A program made the position numbers and the translations under genes. The notes below the pieces were generated by a model. It saw only the letters and a list, made by a program, of their open reading frames with translations, searched no databases and had not been told where the DNA came from. Below, piece after piece: positions 24,682 through 35,795 of a stretch of DNA of 64,000 nucleotides (its first letter is position 1; each line of letters begins with the position of its first letter). Origin of the DNA: Liolophura sinensis (lineage: Eukaryota > Mollusca > Polyplacophora > Chitonida > Chitonidae); NCBI RefSeq assembly GCF_032854445.1, contig NC_088301.1, forward strand, positions 2,668,001-2,732,000, in the 5' to 3' direction.

Positions 24682-25060
24682 ATTCTAAGAAGAATACCGA
24701 TTGATTATGTCACGGCATAAGACAACAGAGCAATCCACTGAATTAACGGCAGAGAGTTTTTTTGAAAACTTAAGAAAATTATGTGTTTTTTTAAAATGAA
24801 GAAAAAAAAATTTAAAAAAAATTAGTAAACCTAATTGAAGAAAAATAAGGACAAGCTTATTTCTTTATGTAATATTTTTAATTGGGAGAAGTGATTGCTT
24901 TTATATAAAAAGAGGGTTTTCCTTGCTTTTTCAGTGTCTCACACTTTCTGTTTGCAAAATAACGAAAAATATTTTTGGAACAAATCGAATTTTAAACAAA
25001 ATTGTGCGGTGATGAAGAAGAAAAATGTCAAAGTGGATGAGGTGTGAGATTAAGCATATA

Positions 25061-26984
25061 TGGAAATTAGTCAATCGGAGGGAGTGGTATCTTACCTATG
25101 TTACGGTCAAATGGCTTGGTTGTTGCGGCGCTATACATTGCATAGAAACCTACTTAACTCCGCCCCGCATCATCATCCTACTTATCCAACATCGACCAGC
25201 TGTTTCATTTCTTCTCCCTAGCCGTTTCGCCCACACACGGACGGTCAGTGATATCAGTCGTCTCTCCCGGCCACACCCCTCAACAATTTCAGCAGAACTT
25301 GACATTTACAATAACTTCTTATGAAGAATGACTGTTGAATGAATTGTTAATTGTCTGCTTCACCCGGCAAAGTTACCGTTATATTTCGTCAACCTCGTAG
25401 ACAGTTATGACATGATAGGAATTCTGGTGGGAAGAAGTTCTCATTAATATCACAACATTTGGCTCACGTGTCTAGAGGTTCCGAGAGTGTCTTGACAATT
25501 TCCCCATTCAAATGAAGGTCGCGTGCTCCTTAATTGTCCTACCTATTTCCACTTCGATGGTTTATGTGCAGATATTTATGTACATATATGGTTGAGTTGT
25601 ATTCTCTGCGCATGTCCAGTTATTTATGTACTTATCAGTTGGCAAACATCTTTACATCCTCTCGTGGCCATATGAAGCGAACGTCCTATTCTGTCCAAAT
25701 GTGAATTGTGTAAACTCCCGTATTTACATTCTCACGACCAATTGCAGAAATTGTCAGAAACTCGTGTCAGAGGACTGAATCTTCGCTTGTGTTGGATACC
25801 GAACACTAGGTGTGCCTTTTGCATCACCATTCTTTAAAATCTTGAATATTTTGAATTTTATTCACGACAGAATCAGTAATTTGTAATCATTCTGTAATCA
25901 GTAATTTGATTTAGGTGCCGTTGTATCCAAACCGTTGGTGTGTGGTAATGAAATCAACCGTAAAACAAACTGTACTCAGGTAAATGTATCAACTTTTTGA
26001 GTTTGTATTTTGAATATGATTCCGTCGCATTTTATTTCAAAAAAACTGTTAGTGATCTGCATCTCAAAATTTTTAGAATGTGATAGTATGCTCAGTATTT
26101 TTTGTAAGAGAGGAAAACATCTAACCAAAAAGGTCCGTCTCCTGTGTTGCATAACTGATCATGTCCATATATCATGACTGCGACCCAACGCTGCTACATC
26201 CGGTCATTTTATCAAGTATATTAGCAATGGGCACCTCAAGAAGAAAGTATAGCACATCAATCTCCGTGTGTAACTGTCTTCTCCTTTATCGATAGACTCA
26301 AAACGTCCAAATCTTGTACAGTTTGCCGCCTAAAGCATATTGGCGTCAAAATATCGCCCTGCTGCCATCGCCGTTTGACTCCAGTGAAGTGAGGAATTTA
26401 TCAAATCGAGATCAAGTGGAGGGTCACTGAATGAATTACTCCTATGTCCTCCATCGACTCTGTCAGTGTGGTTATGGAAAGATTGGAAATGCCAACGTGG
26501 AGATAACTCGGTAAACGGACATGTGAACCGTAAATCAGCAATGTTTCTCTCCAGTTCTGCTAGTGTAAGCCATAAACTGACGATTATCCTTGTATAAGAG
26601 GACAAATCTACCCATACTGGAGACCGTTCCGATAACGGTCTGTTACTGACGTATTATTTGTGTGCTCCAAGATGAATTTCCCCGGAAACAATGGAATACA
26701 TTTTCCCACCCATTCGTTCTTCCGATCAAAGATGTATTGTGTTTGTTGACTTCCATGAAGTTTCCACCATCCTCTGTCGTATACCTAGTATTGCTTAATC
26801 AGTAAATCTGACAGGAAGACGGAAAATACTTGAGAACTGTAAAATATAGTGTATCTCAGTACCGCAGAACTGACTTATTGGTCAGGCATTCTCCAACATG
26901 GGAATGGTGTATCAGCCATCCACACAAATGGATCAACGGCGGCTAAGTTTGAGCATGAAGATGATCTAATTTAGGATGACAAAA
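25061..26984. other. Spacer between units A and B, no recognised gene
   Basis: About 1.9 kb with no match I can find elsewhere in the window. A minus-strand open frame of 91 codons (26,605-26,330, with 'CPFTELSPRWHFQSFHNHTD') has protein-like composition but no recognised family and no clear splice signals. Confidence 0.45.
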
Positions 26985-27143
26985 CATTAATTGGAGATTT
27001 TACGTCGTACCCAAGAATATTTCACACGTCCGCCTATACCAGACCGGACAGCCTTATATAGTGGGAGAAAACCAGACAGAGCCCGAAGAAAGCCGCAACC
27101 ATCCATAGGTTGCTTGCATACCGTCCCACTTACGACTGCGGCA
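26985..27143 (-). mobile_element. SINE family 2 fragment (minus)
   Basis: Reads 'acccaagaatatttcac' (reverse of the family-2 tail) through 'aaccatccataggttgc' and 'gtcccacttacg', the reverse of the body. The tRNA head is absent. Confidence 0.8.
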
Positions 27144-27248
27144 TGCACAGGACTTCATGGATGATATCAAAAGTGAGTAGCGTCAGTTTCTCCACCACAT
27201 AGGATTTCCAGACAGTGGTATTAAACGGTTCTTTTGGCTACAAATACG

Positions 27249-27583
27249 AGCATTATACTAATACGGGTCAACCAGTCTTTGCTCTGTCTCCTTCACGCTG
27301 AACGCCAAAGCTACAGCTTCCTCTTTTAAAGTCTTAGGTAGAACTCGACCAAGGACTGACCCTGGATCTACCGCTCTACCAACTGTGCTATCCGGGCCGG
27401 TAGTAGCTATAGACAGGGGCGGTTTACTTACCTTCGATAAGTCGTCTCGGTGATAAAAGAGCGGTGTAAAGACGTCCTGCGACAAGAGCACATTACATAC
27501 ACCCTAAGGATTCCTTCGTCATATGGCTGAAAAATTGTTAAGTACGACGTTAAACCCCAAGCACTCACTCCCTCACTCACTCA
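27249..27583. mobile_element. Composite SINE family 1, halves in opposite orientation
   Basis: The order and relative orientation of the two halves differ from the normal copy at 20,877-21,214. The left half (27,249-27,410) holds the tRNA-like head and mid-body in minus orientation. The right half (27,424-27,583) starts at 'ggtttacttacc' and reads forward to the plus-strand tail 'aaaccccaagcactcactc'. The element splits the unit sequence 'ctacaaatacgag', which is intact in C near 63,950. Confidence 0.8.
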
Positions 27584-27654
27584 ATAGCTACTATATATTG
27601 TCCTTGTGACGGGTGGGCGTGGAGAGGAGAATGTCATTGTCCCCTGTGATATTG

Positions 27655-27930
27655 TCATAGTTTGTCACGTGCATTTGTTTACATCATAGCACATGTGTAT
27701 GTTTACATCACATGATCAGCTCCCCTATATAAATATTCATGACGTTGCAGCATAGCGATTGGCCAATAATACGTAAGTAAGATACTGCGGGACTGCTGAA
27801 GGTGATGAAGTGAGTGGAATAGAGTGTCTGAAAGGAGGCGCTGCTTCGAGTCCTTTATTTACTTACACTTTCTTACGTCAAAAGATGGTAACATAAAAGT
27901 ATTACATCCCCAAGGTGTGAGATACTGTGT
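27655..27930. promoter_or_regulatory. B-specific insert with TATA- and CCAAT-like motifs
   Basis: C lacks this segment: its homolog passes directly from 'gagaggagaatgacagtgtc' to the part matching B 27,935. The insert has 'tatataaata' at 27,726-27,735, 'gattggccaat' near 27,759 and E-box-like 'tcacgtg' and 'tcacatgatc'. It could be a solo LTR or MITE carrying a promoter; no terminal repeats were seen. Confidence 0.3.
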
Positions 27931-28927
27931 AAATAACAATGACGTAAGGCAAACTGACTCTTGCTCTCACAGATATGAAAACTATATAAACGATGATTTG
28001 GTACACTGAAAATCACGGTATCCACTACACAACACGTCGCAACAGATATTATTGGCAGTTGATAATTTGTTCTATCGTTTGCAGATATAACTCCTGGGAG
28101 CAAAGTAATAATTTGCTGAGAGAAAGAAATTTTATTTGAAAACACTTAAAACGATTGTGATTCCTGGAGCTGTATTTTAACGATGGAAATTCCACCCGTA
28201 AATTGTAGATATTTTTACAGTGACTTAAACTGTGCTTTGAGTAATATCCGAGCCATTTTAACTCAGTTTCAAACAACAAGAAGCTGATCATGTCCAGGCT
28301 AAAATATGATCTCCGTATACCTACACATGTTTACGTCTCTTCTGTGAATGTACCGGTACATTGCTTTATCACTATCTGAAACGCAGCAAATATACCCCTA
28401 ACTCGCACTTGTCCTTTAATTGTCGCATTTCATCTCTCATGGTATTTAGCCGGATAGGTCATTTAATGGTTAACTGACGGTAAAGGAATACCATATCTGA
28501 CGGCATAGTCAGGAAGGAAACATCAGCATCTTTGCTGCTTGAATGTAAATCTGTTCCATGAGTCAATTCTTTGTTGACAATAGCGGGATATTTAATGCAT
28601 TTTCTCCTTTGGCAAACGTATTGACCCGATATTCTCCTTATCAAGGCTAACATCAAAATGAAAATAATTTCCATTTTCTAGACATTGCCTAATGCACTAA
28701 ATCAGGCCCTTCAGAACTGGCGATAGTCCTAGGCGTTATGAAATCACAGGAGTCGTGCCACCCGGCTGTATAATCTGCCAAAGGCGGAAATGATCCAATA
28801 ACCTTGATTTATTCTCTGGCGAGAAGCTCCACATGGACTGTTCGTTTGCCGCGGGTTACAGCAGCTGATAAATAACACACAGCACAACAGAAATTTTCAT
28901 TTCTCAGTTCTGTTTCCAGATGGCAAA

Positions 28928-29055
28928 ATGGCAGGCCATCAGTGTGCATCAACAAGAACAAATGCAGAAACCATCATTTCCACATTGTTACCATTCTTCC
29001 CTGCCACAATATTTTACGCCAGCTTAATGTTGTGTGACATGTTTCTTGCAAGTTG
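28928..29055 (+). pseudogene. Exon-like block a, copy B
   Basis: An ATG in strong context (aaaATGG) opens 'MAGHQCASTRTNAETIIST' followed by a hydrophobic run ('LLPFFPATIFYASLMLCDMF'), ending at TGA 29,053. Copies C (62,644 downward) and D (49,694-49,800) keep the same frame over this stretch. Between B and C I count changes at codon positions 1, 2 and 3 as about 7, 8 and 10, with one silent codon change, so there is no sign of purifying selection. No family recognised. Confidence 0.4.
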
Positions 29056-30000
29056 ACGAGCATTATGTAAATTTGGAAAAAGACAAATGTGTGAAAAGTT
29101 GAAAAATCTCATATTACAAGTATTAGAGATGAGAAGACAAGGAGCCATTGTTAATCAGACCCAGGCTTCAGGCTGGAGCATTCCTACCTGTCGCTTACAT
29201 TCACTAAAATTAGTTTGTCTATAGGATCAATATCAGAATATATATTCTAGCTTGACCTGTCCTCACCATGCCCGCCATGTAAACAAGAGAGTTATTATCT
29301 GGCTGTACATTAAATTTACAAACTATGACTACAAACATTTACCGATCAATCCTTGAAAATATGCTTTTTTATGTTGAAATGATTGAAAGCAAACGATTTG
29401 TTTGTTCATGGGTTTGAAAGCTATAAACTGTAAAACCAGCCTTAATTACACCATAAGCAACCAATAATATGTATGTCACTCAGACATTGTAGGGGATGTA
29501 GGCCTAAGTCATTATGTGCTTTATTGCCTGCATTTCGCATTGGGCAGAAGGAAGTCATTTTTATATATGGATACAAATTCAGAGTATGGTTTGAATTACA
29601 ATGTAGTAAAAGCTCTTCAACTTAAAATGAATTAATTAAAAGATCTATTACAGTTGATGAGCCATCTTCTCGAAATAATGATTTTGTTAAATCTGAGACA
29701 AACAAGTTACCAATTTAATTATCTTCCCAGCGCACAGGCATGTGCTCTCCATTGAAACCTGCCTTCAGCTTAATGTTGTCTGGCATGAGAATAAATTATA
29801 GTATTACTATTACGAATAAGGTGTTGTCTTTTCTAGTCGTACGTTGAAAAAGCCTAAGGCAGTAAAGGTTACCAGTCGCTTATTACTCCGTGTATTCATT
29901 TCTTTGGTGTGCTTTTTAAGGTATAAGTGGATGGAAGGGAAAATCACGTGGTTTATTCAGTTCAATGGGTTCATCAAGACTTAATTTAGTAAATCAAAGA

Positions 30001-30240
30001 ATGATAAGAACAGGCGTGGAGCTATACTATGAATTCCATCAGAGGTGGCAACTAAATGGAGTGGACGGCAAGTCGTCTCGCAGATTGGAACGGATTGGGA
30101 AATATCGGAATATGATGGATCGAGACGAGTTTCACAATCCGTCTGAATATAAAACAGGTGACACAGACCGTTGAGATCGACCTCACAAACTGGACTGAAC
30201 ATCGAGCTGCAGAATGCAGCCAGACTATTAGCATGGGGAG
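30001..30240 (+). pseudogene. Exon-like block b, copy B (frame broken)
   Basis: Reads 'RTGVELYYEFHQRW', then 'LNGVDGKSSRRLERIGK', and stops at 30,172-30,174; the later part resembling 'EIDLTNWTEHRAA' is in another frame. Corresponds to the open frame in C at 61,435-61,088. Product unknown. Confidence 0.5.
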
Positions 30241-31323
30241 TAAAAGCAGAGCAACGACGACAACGAGATAGTTGACAAATGGTCACACTCAGCGGGTGAA
30301 ATACGGCCTCTTGTCAGTTTACCTCAGTCAGGGATTTATTCTAACTGTGCATGTAAATGCACAGATATAACTGTACACTATAGGAGTGTCGGAACATATT
30401 ATCGAGCGTTAGTTTTATTAAATATTGTTCTTGATATGACGCTTATAATCTATATATATTCGGTATTTTCTCATAACTTTGCTCTCTAGTATATACTCGT
30501 AAACTGAGAGCTGAGAACCTACATCATATTACGTCACAACACCAAGTACACTCATCGAAGGTCCTGTATACAATGGGAAGGGCTACGATCGTGAAAACGT
30601 TTCAAGTCTTAAATTATGATATCCGAATCCATTTTCACATTCTGCTTAAGAGCAAAATCTTCATTCCAAGCCAACATTCACATTGCTTTTGTCTGACAGA
30701 GAACAGCTTGTCCTAGAAGTGCAAATGTACACAGAAGAAAGCCGTACATCTTATAAATGAGAATGTCTTACTGATTACAGCCATTGCCAGTAAGTTAAGG
30801 TAGCTGGTACATATTTAAGGAGATACTGCAGTGTGGAGATCTGAAGATCTTAAAAAGACGTATAAAAATTAAAGAATTGAGATTGTCTGAATTGCTTTTC
30901 TAAATTGTTAAAAATAGCAATGGATTAAAATCACTGTCCCTAATTTCGGAGAATAGTGTGGAAACTAAAATTTTCTGTCGTTTCAAATTTTGCCATTTGT
31001 GACGTCCAAGAACACTTGGCGCCACTATCTTTGACGTATAGCAAGAAATGACATCACACTTTCAAACGCGCATGACGTCATTCCAGCATAAGTGCCTTAC
31101 ATGGCGTCACTTCTGCTTCACTCATCGCCACATAAGGAACATTATGACGTCACATCAGGAAATTTTTACGGAAATTGCCGAAGATTTTGCTTTTGAAGAC
31201 TCATACGGGTTATACAGTGTTATCCATCGTAAATGTTTTTGAACCCTGCTGTTTGCTCTCTCCCCTGAGGTATCCCTCATGTCGGTTTAATATTTCCGCC
31301 TAGCTTCTCTTAGAACTAAAGTA

Positions 31324-31353
31324 GCACTTTAAACGTTGCCACGTTTAAAGTGC
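31324..31353. other. Perfect 13-bp stem, 4-base loop hairpin
   Basis: 'gcactttaaacgt', loop 'tgcc', 'acgtttaaagtgc'. It lies in unit B, in a part poorly conserved in A. No flanking T-run or mature-RNA feature was seen, so function is unknown. Confidence 0.85.
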
Positions 31354-32739
31354 CACGATTCACGCTTCACGCCAAGTGAACAGTTAAAACGTAACTCAAC
31401 GTTGCTGAGTTTACCGTAAAACTGCCAAAGGCTACCAAGCGGTTCATTAAGTTGTATGTTTAGAACATCTAAACGACTAAACCTCACCATGCTACTCAAC
31501 TGCGGGCAAACGCACAGTTGGATTCGAGACAGCGCAGACCTTATTTCGTATGAGAATACGGGTGTAAAATTTATTCCGAAGAATCTGTAATTCAGTTGAT
31601 AAGCTCTGTTGTGAATTGGCCACAAAGCTAAAACCTTAACCAATTGTTACACATGCAAGTAATCTCTCATTAAAATAACAATGATAGAACTGACGTGCTT
31701 TTATGACTAGACAGTAGTTGAAAAAAAGGCTATGCTGACAGACTAATAATAGAAGATATGCATGACTAGGTGTATAGAGGTGTAGTTGTTGCTATGACCA
31801 TGTTATCAGGACTGAGTCACCAGGTCAAACAATCGGTGAGTGAGGCATTTATCACGATCAGATATCTGTATCTGGAGTTGCCGCATTCACGCGTAAAACA
31901 TTATCTCTTGCTGGACATTAAACAGTGTATGACATCCTATAAGTGAGAAATTAACCATTCGTTGTGTGACAGTTACAATAACATTACAGACCCAGCGAGT
32001 GCCGAAACACAGAAAAATCTCCACACGTCTCTATTTCAGACGTGGCAGCATTGCTGGTGTTGGCTTGCACGTCTAATCGAAATTATTGCGGGTGGAAAAA
32101 GCATAATCGGTCCATATTAAATCAGAGCGGTGCATTATGTTTCGTCTGAAATGTTCCATTTCCTGAAGGGACTGTAAACTCGATGCAGGAGCTGCTCTCT
32201 GTCACACGGGCGTCTGCATCCACACACACCGTTTTACTTTTAGCCACGTACACCAAAGTATGAAATCCATGGAGTACAGATAGAACCTCTTTATACAAAT
32301 TTACAGTGAAGTGGTTGACATTTTCAAACACTTACGATACAGAAAACTGTCGACTGCCAGTCCCTCCGCAGAGACCAACCTGTCACGAGCCGAACGGACA
32401 ATATTTGGCTCTCTCAGAGCAAGCATATCTCTCTCATTTTAATCACTGTCTCCGCAAGAGGTCCGACATACCGATTTGTCTTCCGTTAACCGAGGCTTCT
32501 CTAGAGTTAGGAGCACCGCTCCGACCAGTGGGCTTACCATGGTTGTCACTCTCACTTATGTACATGTAAGAACGGTCACCCAGGGGCAGATGGCCCAGAC
32601 AAAAATCGTCTGCTTGAATTGAGGAAATTTACCAGAACATTCTCATCGGATGTCAAGAGGTAACAGATAATCCTAATGAATTGTTATTCAAGTCACGTTC
32701 AAGTCACGCATTCGAAGGGTCAAACGAAGGTTGGCAGAT

Positions 32740-33525
32740 TCAATAACGGTTGTGTCCAACAGGAGCGTCGATGGTTTCTGTGCATCGCCGCCTCACCGCA
32801 GTCACCACACAGGCAAGAAATGCTTGATGAATCTCCACCAATTTCCTAGTTCTCTAGCCATTGCGTCAGCGATATGGCGCTGGCGTCACTGCCAGCATTG
32901 TTTTGCATTGTTTTGATCCCGAGGCCGTGATGCTTCTGGAAAATGGAGAACAACGAGCTGAAGGATCTGGTCTGGGTAACCTACAGCATTCAAGTCACCG
33001 TCAATAACGATAAGAAGAGTACTGTGGCGAAATGTGAAAACCTTCCCCACACCATCATTGGCAACATTCTCTAGATAGCACCGGCGTCATAGCGGCGCTC
33101 AACCCGACGACAATACACGCGTTTACGCCCATCTGAATGGGAAAGGTGGAAACGTTATATGTCCATATACAGTACATTTGGCCACCAGTGTGCCGGGCAC
33201 TTGACGTGCTATCTGCACCTCTGCTTTACGATGTTGTAGCGTCAACGACGTGACGTGTCATACGCGCAACCCAATTTCCCGCAGGAGATTTCTCACGGTT
33301 TGTGGGTTTATGCAACGAATGTTTGGAATGATCTGAACGGTTTCAAAAACGAATCCACCGATCTTTCGCAGGACCCGTGGACGTCCTGAAAATTCTGTGG
33401 TGTTAGTCGAGCGCTAATATGTTGTTTCTGTGGCAATGCATCCCCCTCACGACCTCATGTTGCCTTAATCCAGCGGCAAGCATACAAACCGCCTGATTAT
33501 TTTCGTTTCAGGTCAGTCTTGTCAT
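32740..33525 (-). pseudogene. Tc1/mariner-family transposase fossil
   Basis: Starting from ATG 33,525 the minus strand reads the N-terminal helix-turn-helix region ('AVCMLAAGLRQHEVVRGM'), then 'RPRVLRKIGG' and 'NPQTVRNLLREIGLRV', then catalytic-domain pieces including 'VMVWG'-like 'PMMVWGRFSHFAT' and 'YPDQILQLVVL', and a C-terminus 'VRRRCTETIDAPVGHNRY' ending at TGA 32,742-32,740. This is the layout of IS630/Tc1/mariner transposases that cut and paste at TA. At ~262 codons it is shorter than the usual ~340; stops and shifts occur throughout and the 'HDNARPH'-type acidic motif was not found. Inserted in unit B only. Terminal inverted repeats not identified. Confidence 0.88.
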
Positions 33526-34121
33526 GACGTCGTAATGCCTTTCAAACTGAATGGGTGAACGTTTGCAACGGCTTAAGTGTGACTGTCCTGTGACACTAGA
33601 CTGGCAAGTCAAAACGCGTGTGTTTCATTTAACGCGTAATGGATTCTGTGAATGCGTTTTCCGGGCTGCCTATAACGAATACTAATGTAGGATGTACATT
33701 CTTGTACAATCTTATTCCTTCAGACGTTTTTAAAATACTGCTAACTTTGATACACAATAACTTTTTGACCGAGTATAGATAAAATAGTTATAATGCTTAA
33801 GACTCATAGTTGTTCCGAGGGTTCAATAATATTAGCCTTGACTTCATTAGTGATGAAATAGTTTTCTGACTGATGAATGAAAGGGACTATATCAACATGT
33901 GGCCATGCTGTGGCCGAGCGTTTACTGTGTCGGCCTCGCGAGCGGGATACTGGATAAACCATGCCGCGGTTGAGCGTTTACTGTGTCTACCTCACGAGCG
34001 GGATACTGGATGCGCCACGCGGTGATCGAGGGTTTACTGTGTAGCAGCGGTCAACTGGGTACATCTGCTAAGCAGAAGCATTTTGTGTATGTTGGCGTTT
34101 GTAGGTAATGTATGTACATGT

Positions 34122-35478
34122 ATGTCTATGCGTGCGTGCGTGCGTGTATGTATGTATGTATGTATGTATGTATGTATGTATGTATGTATGTATGTATGTA
34201 TGTATGTATGTATGTATGTATGTATGTATGTATGTATGTATGTATGTATGTATGTATGTATGTATGTATGTATGTATGTATGTATGTATGTATGTATGTA
34301 TGTATGTATGTATGTATGTATGTATGTATGTATGTATGTATGTATGTATGTATGTATGTATGTATGTATGTATGTATGTATGTATGTATGTATGTATGTA
34401 TGTATGTATGTATGTATGTATGTATGTATGTATGTATGTATGTATGTATGTATGTATGTATGTATGTATGTATGTATGTATGTATGTATGTATGTATGTA
34501 TGTATGTATGTATGTATGTATGTATGTATGTATGTATGTATGTATGTATGTATGTATGTATGTATGTATGTATGTATGTATGTATGTATGTATGTATGTA
34601 TGTATGTATGTATGTATGTATGTATGTATGTATGTATGTATGTATGTATGTATGTATGTATGTATGTATGTATGTATGTATGTATGTATGTATGTATGTA
34701 TGTATGTATGTATGTATGTATGTATGTATGTATGTATGTATGTATGTATGTATGTATGTATGTATGTATGTATGTATGTATGTATGTATGTATGTATGTA
34801 TGTATGTATGTATGTATGTATGTATGTATGTATGTATGTATGTATGTATGTATGTATGTATGTATGTATGTATGTATGTATGTATGTATGTATGTATGTA
34901 TGTATGTATGTATGTATGTATGTATGTATGTATGTATGTATGTATGTATGTATGTATGTATGTATGTATGTATGTATGTATGTATGTATGTATGTATGTA
35001 TGTATGTATGTATGTATGTATGTATGTATGTATGTATGTATGTATGTATGTATGTATGTATGTATGTATGTATGTATGTATGTATGTATGTATGTATGTA
35101 TGTATGTATGTATGTATGTATGTATGTATGTATGTATGTATGTATGTATGTATGTATGTATGTATGTATGTATGTATGTATGTATGTATGTATGTATGTA
35201 TGTATGTATGTATGTATGTATGTATGTATGTATGTATGTATGTATGTATGTATGTATGTATGTATGTATGTATGTATGTATGTATGTATGTATGTATGTA
35301 TGTATGTATGTATGTATGTATGTATGTATGTATGTATGTATGTATGTATGTATGTATGTATGTATGTATGTATGTATGTATGTATGTATGTATGTATGTA
35401 TGTATGTATGTATGTATGTATGTATGTATGCATGGATGCATGCATGCATGCATGCATGCATGCATGCATGCATGCATG
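34122..35478. repeat. ~1.3-kb (TGTA)n microsatellite with TGCG and TGCA borders
   Basis: After a short (TGCG)4 run at ~34,130-34,145 come about 320 uninterrupted TGTA units to ~35,429, then a few TGCA/TGGA units to 35,478. Because the period is 4, all three frames on both strands are open, giving the very long false frames of this interval. The tract is remarkably pure. It follows a TG-rich start in unit B and has no counterpart in A or C. Confidence 0.98.
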
Positions 35479-35592
35479 CTTTGGCTTTAACCCAAGAATT
35501 TTTCAGTCCTATGGCGACGAGTCATTAGGTATGTATCGCCACGATATGACTGAAATAATGCCGATGTGGCGTTAACTGATATTCACTCAATA
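35479..35592 (+). mobile_element. SINE-type tail fragment ('cgccacgatatgactgaaat')
   Basis: Contains 'tatcgccacgatatgactga' and 'aataatgccgatgtggcgtt', a 3' module found in mollusc SINEs, ending near 'attcactcaa'. It begins right where the TGCA run stops, so the microsatellite may have grown from or beside this element. Confidence 0.65.
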
Positions 35593-35604
35593 GGTATGTG
35601 TAGA

Positions 35605-35795
35605 TATACTGTGTCTTCTTGTGGTAGGGCAACGCCATGTGGCCAATGTGCTGCCGCCACTGAAGAATCACGCCGAAGACACACCAGACATGACACATAA
35701 CCCTTTCACATTATACTGACACCGGGCAAACCAGTCATGGCTCCTTGCTCTAACCTCTCAGCCCCAAGATGGCCTATACGTGGGCGTGGGTGTGT
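35605..35795 (-). mobile_element. SINE family 3, second copy
   Basis: Shares 'actgtgtcttcttgtgg', 'gccactgaagaatc', 'cagacatgacac' and 'cacattatactgacaccggg' with the copy at 2,685-2,945. The tRNA-like head is missing. Confidence 0.75.

Larger units (their letters stand above)
10700..25060 (+). repeat. Paralogous unit A of a three-copy array
   Basis: Unit A is collinear with B (+) and C (-) over many blocks. Examples: A 10,700-11,260 / B 29,940-30,560 / C 61,480-60,880; A 12,340-13,220 / B 31,795-32,670 (C 59,150-58,590 for the right part); A 17,400-19,470 / B 36,180-38,520 / C 57,970-54,960; A 20,240-20,640 / B 40,735-41,130 / C 53,330-52,985; A 22,140-22,545 / B 42,190-42,550 / C 51,640-51,245; A 24,690-25,045 / B 44,265-44,600 / C 50,450-50,280. 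Identity varies and I did not compute it. Blocks not shared with the others (gypsy and SINEs) are later insertions. The left part of the unit, present in B and C upstream of the 'TGVELYYEF' block, is missing from A. Stretches at 16,520-17,150 and 21,300-22,130 hold nothing I recognise. Confidence 0.85.

Noticed and set aside
26330-26605. 91-codon minus-strand frame with protein-like composition
   Set aside because: No recognised motif, no second copy and no convincing splice sites; left as unproven.
34034-35575. Very long open frames of repeated Tyr-Ile-His-Thr or Met-Tyr-Val-Cys on both strands
   Set aside because: They are translations of the (TGTA)n microsatellite, which is open in all frames; there is no gene.
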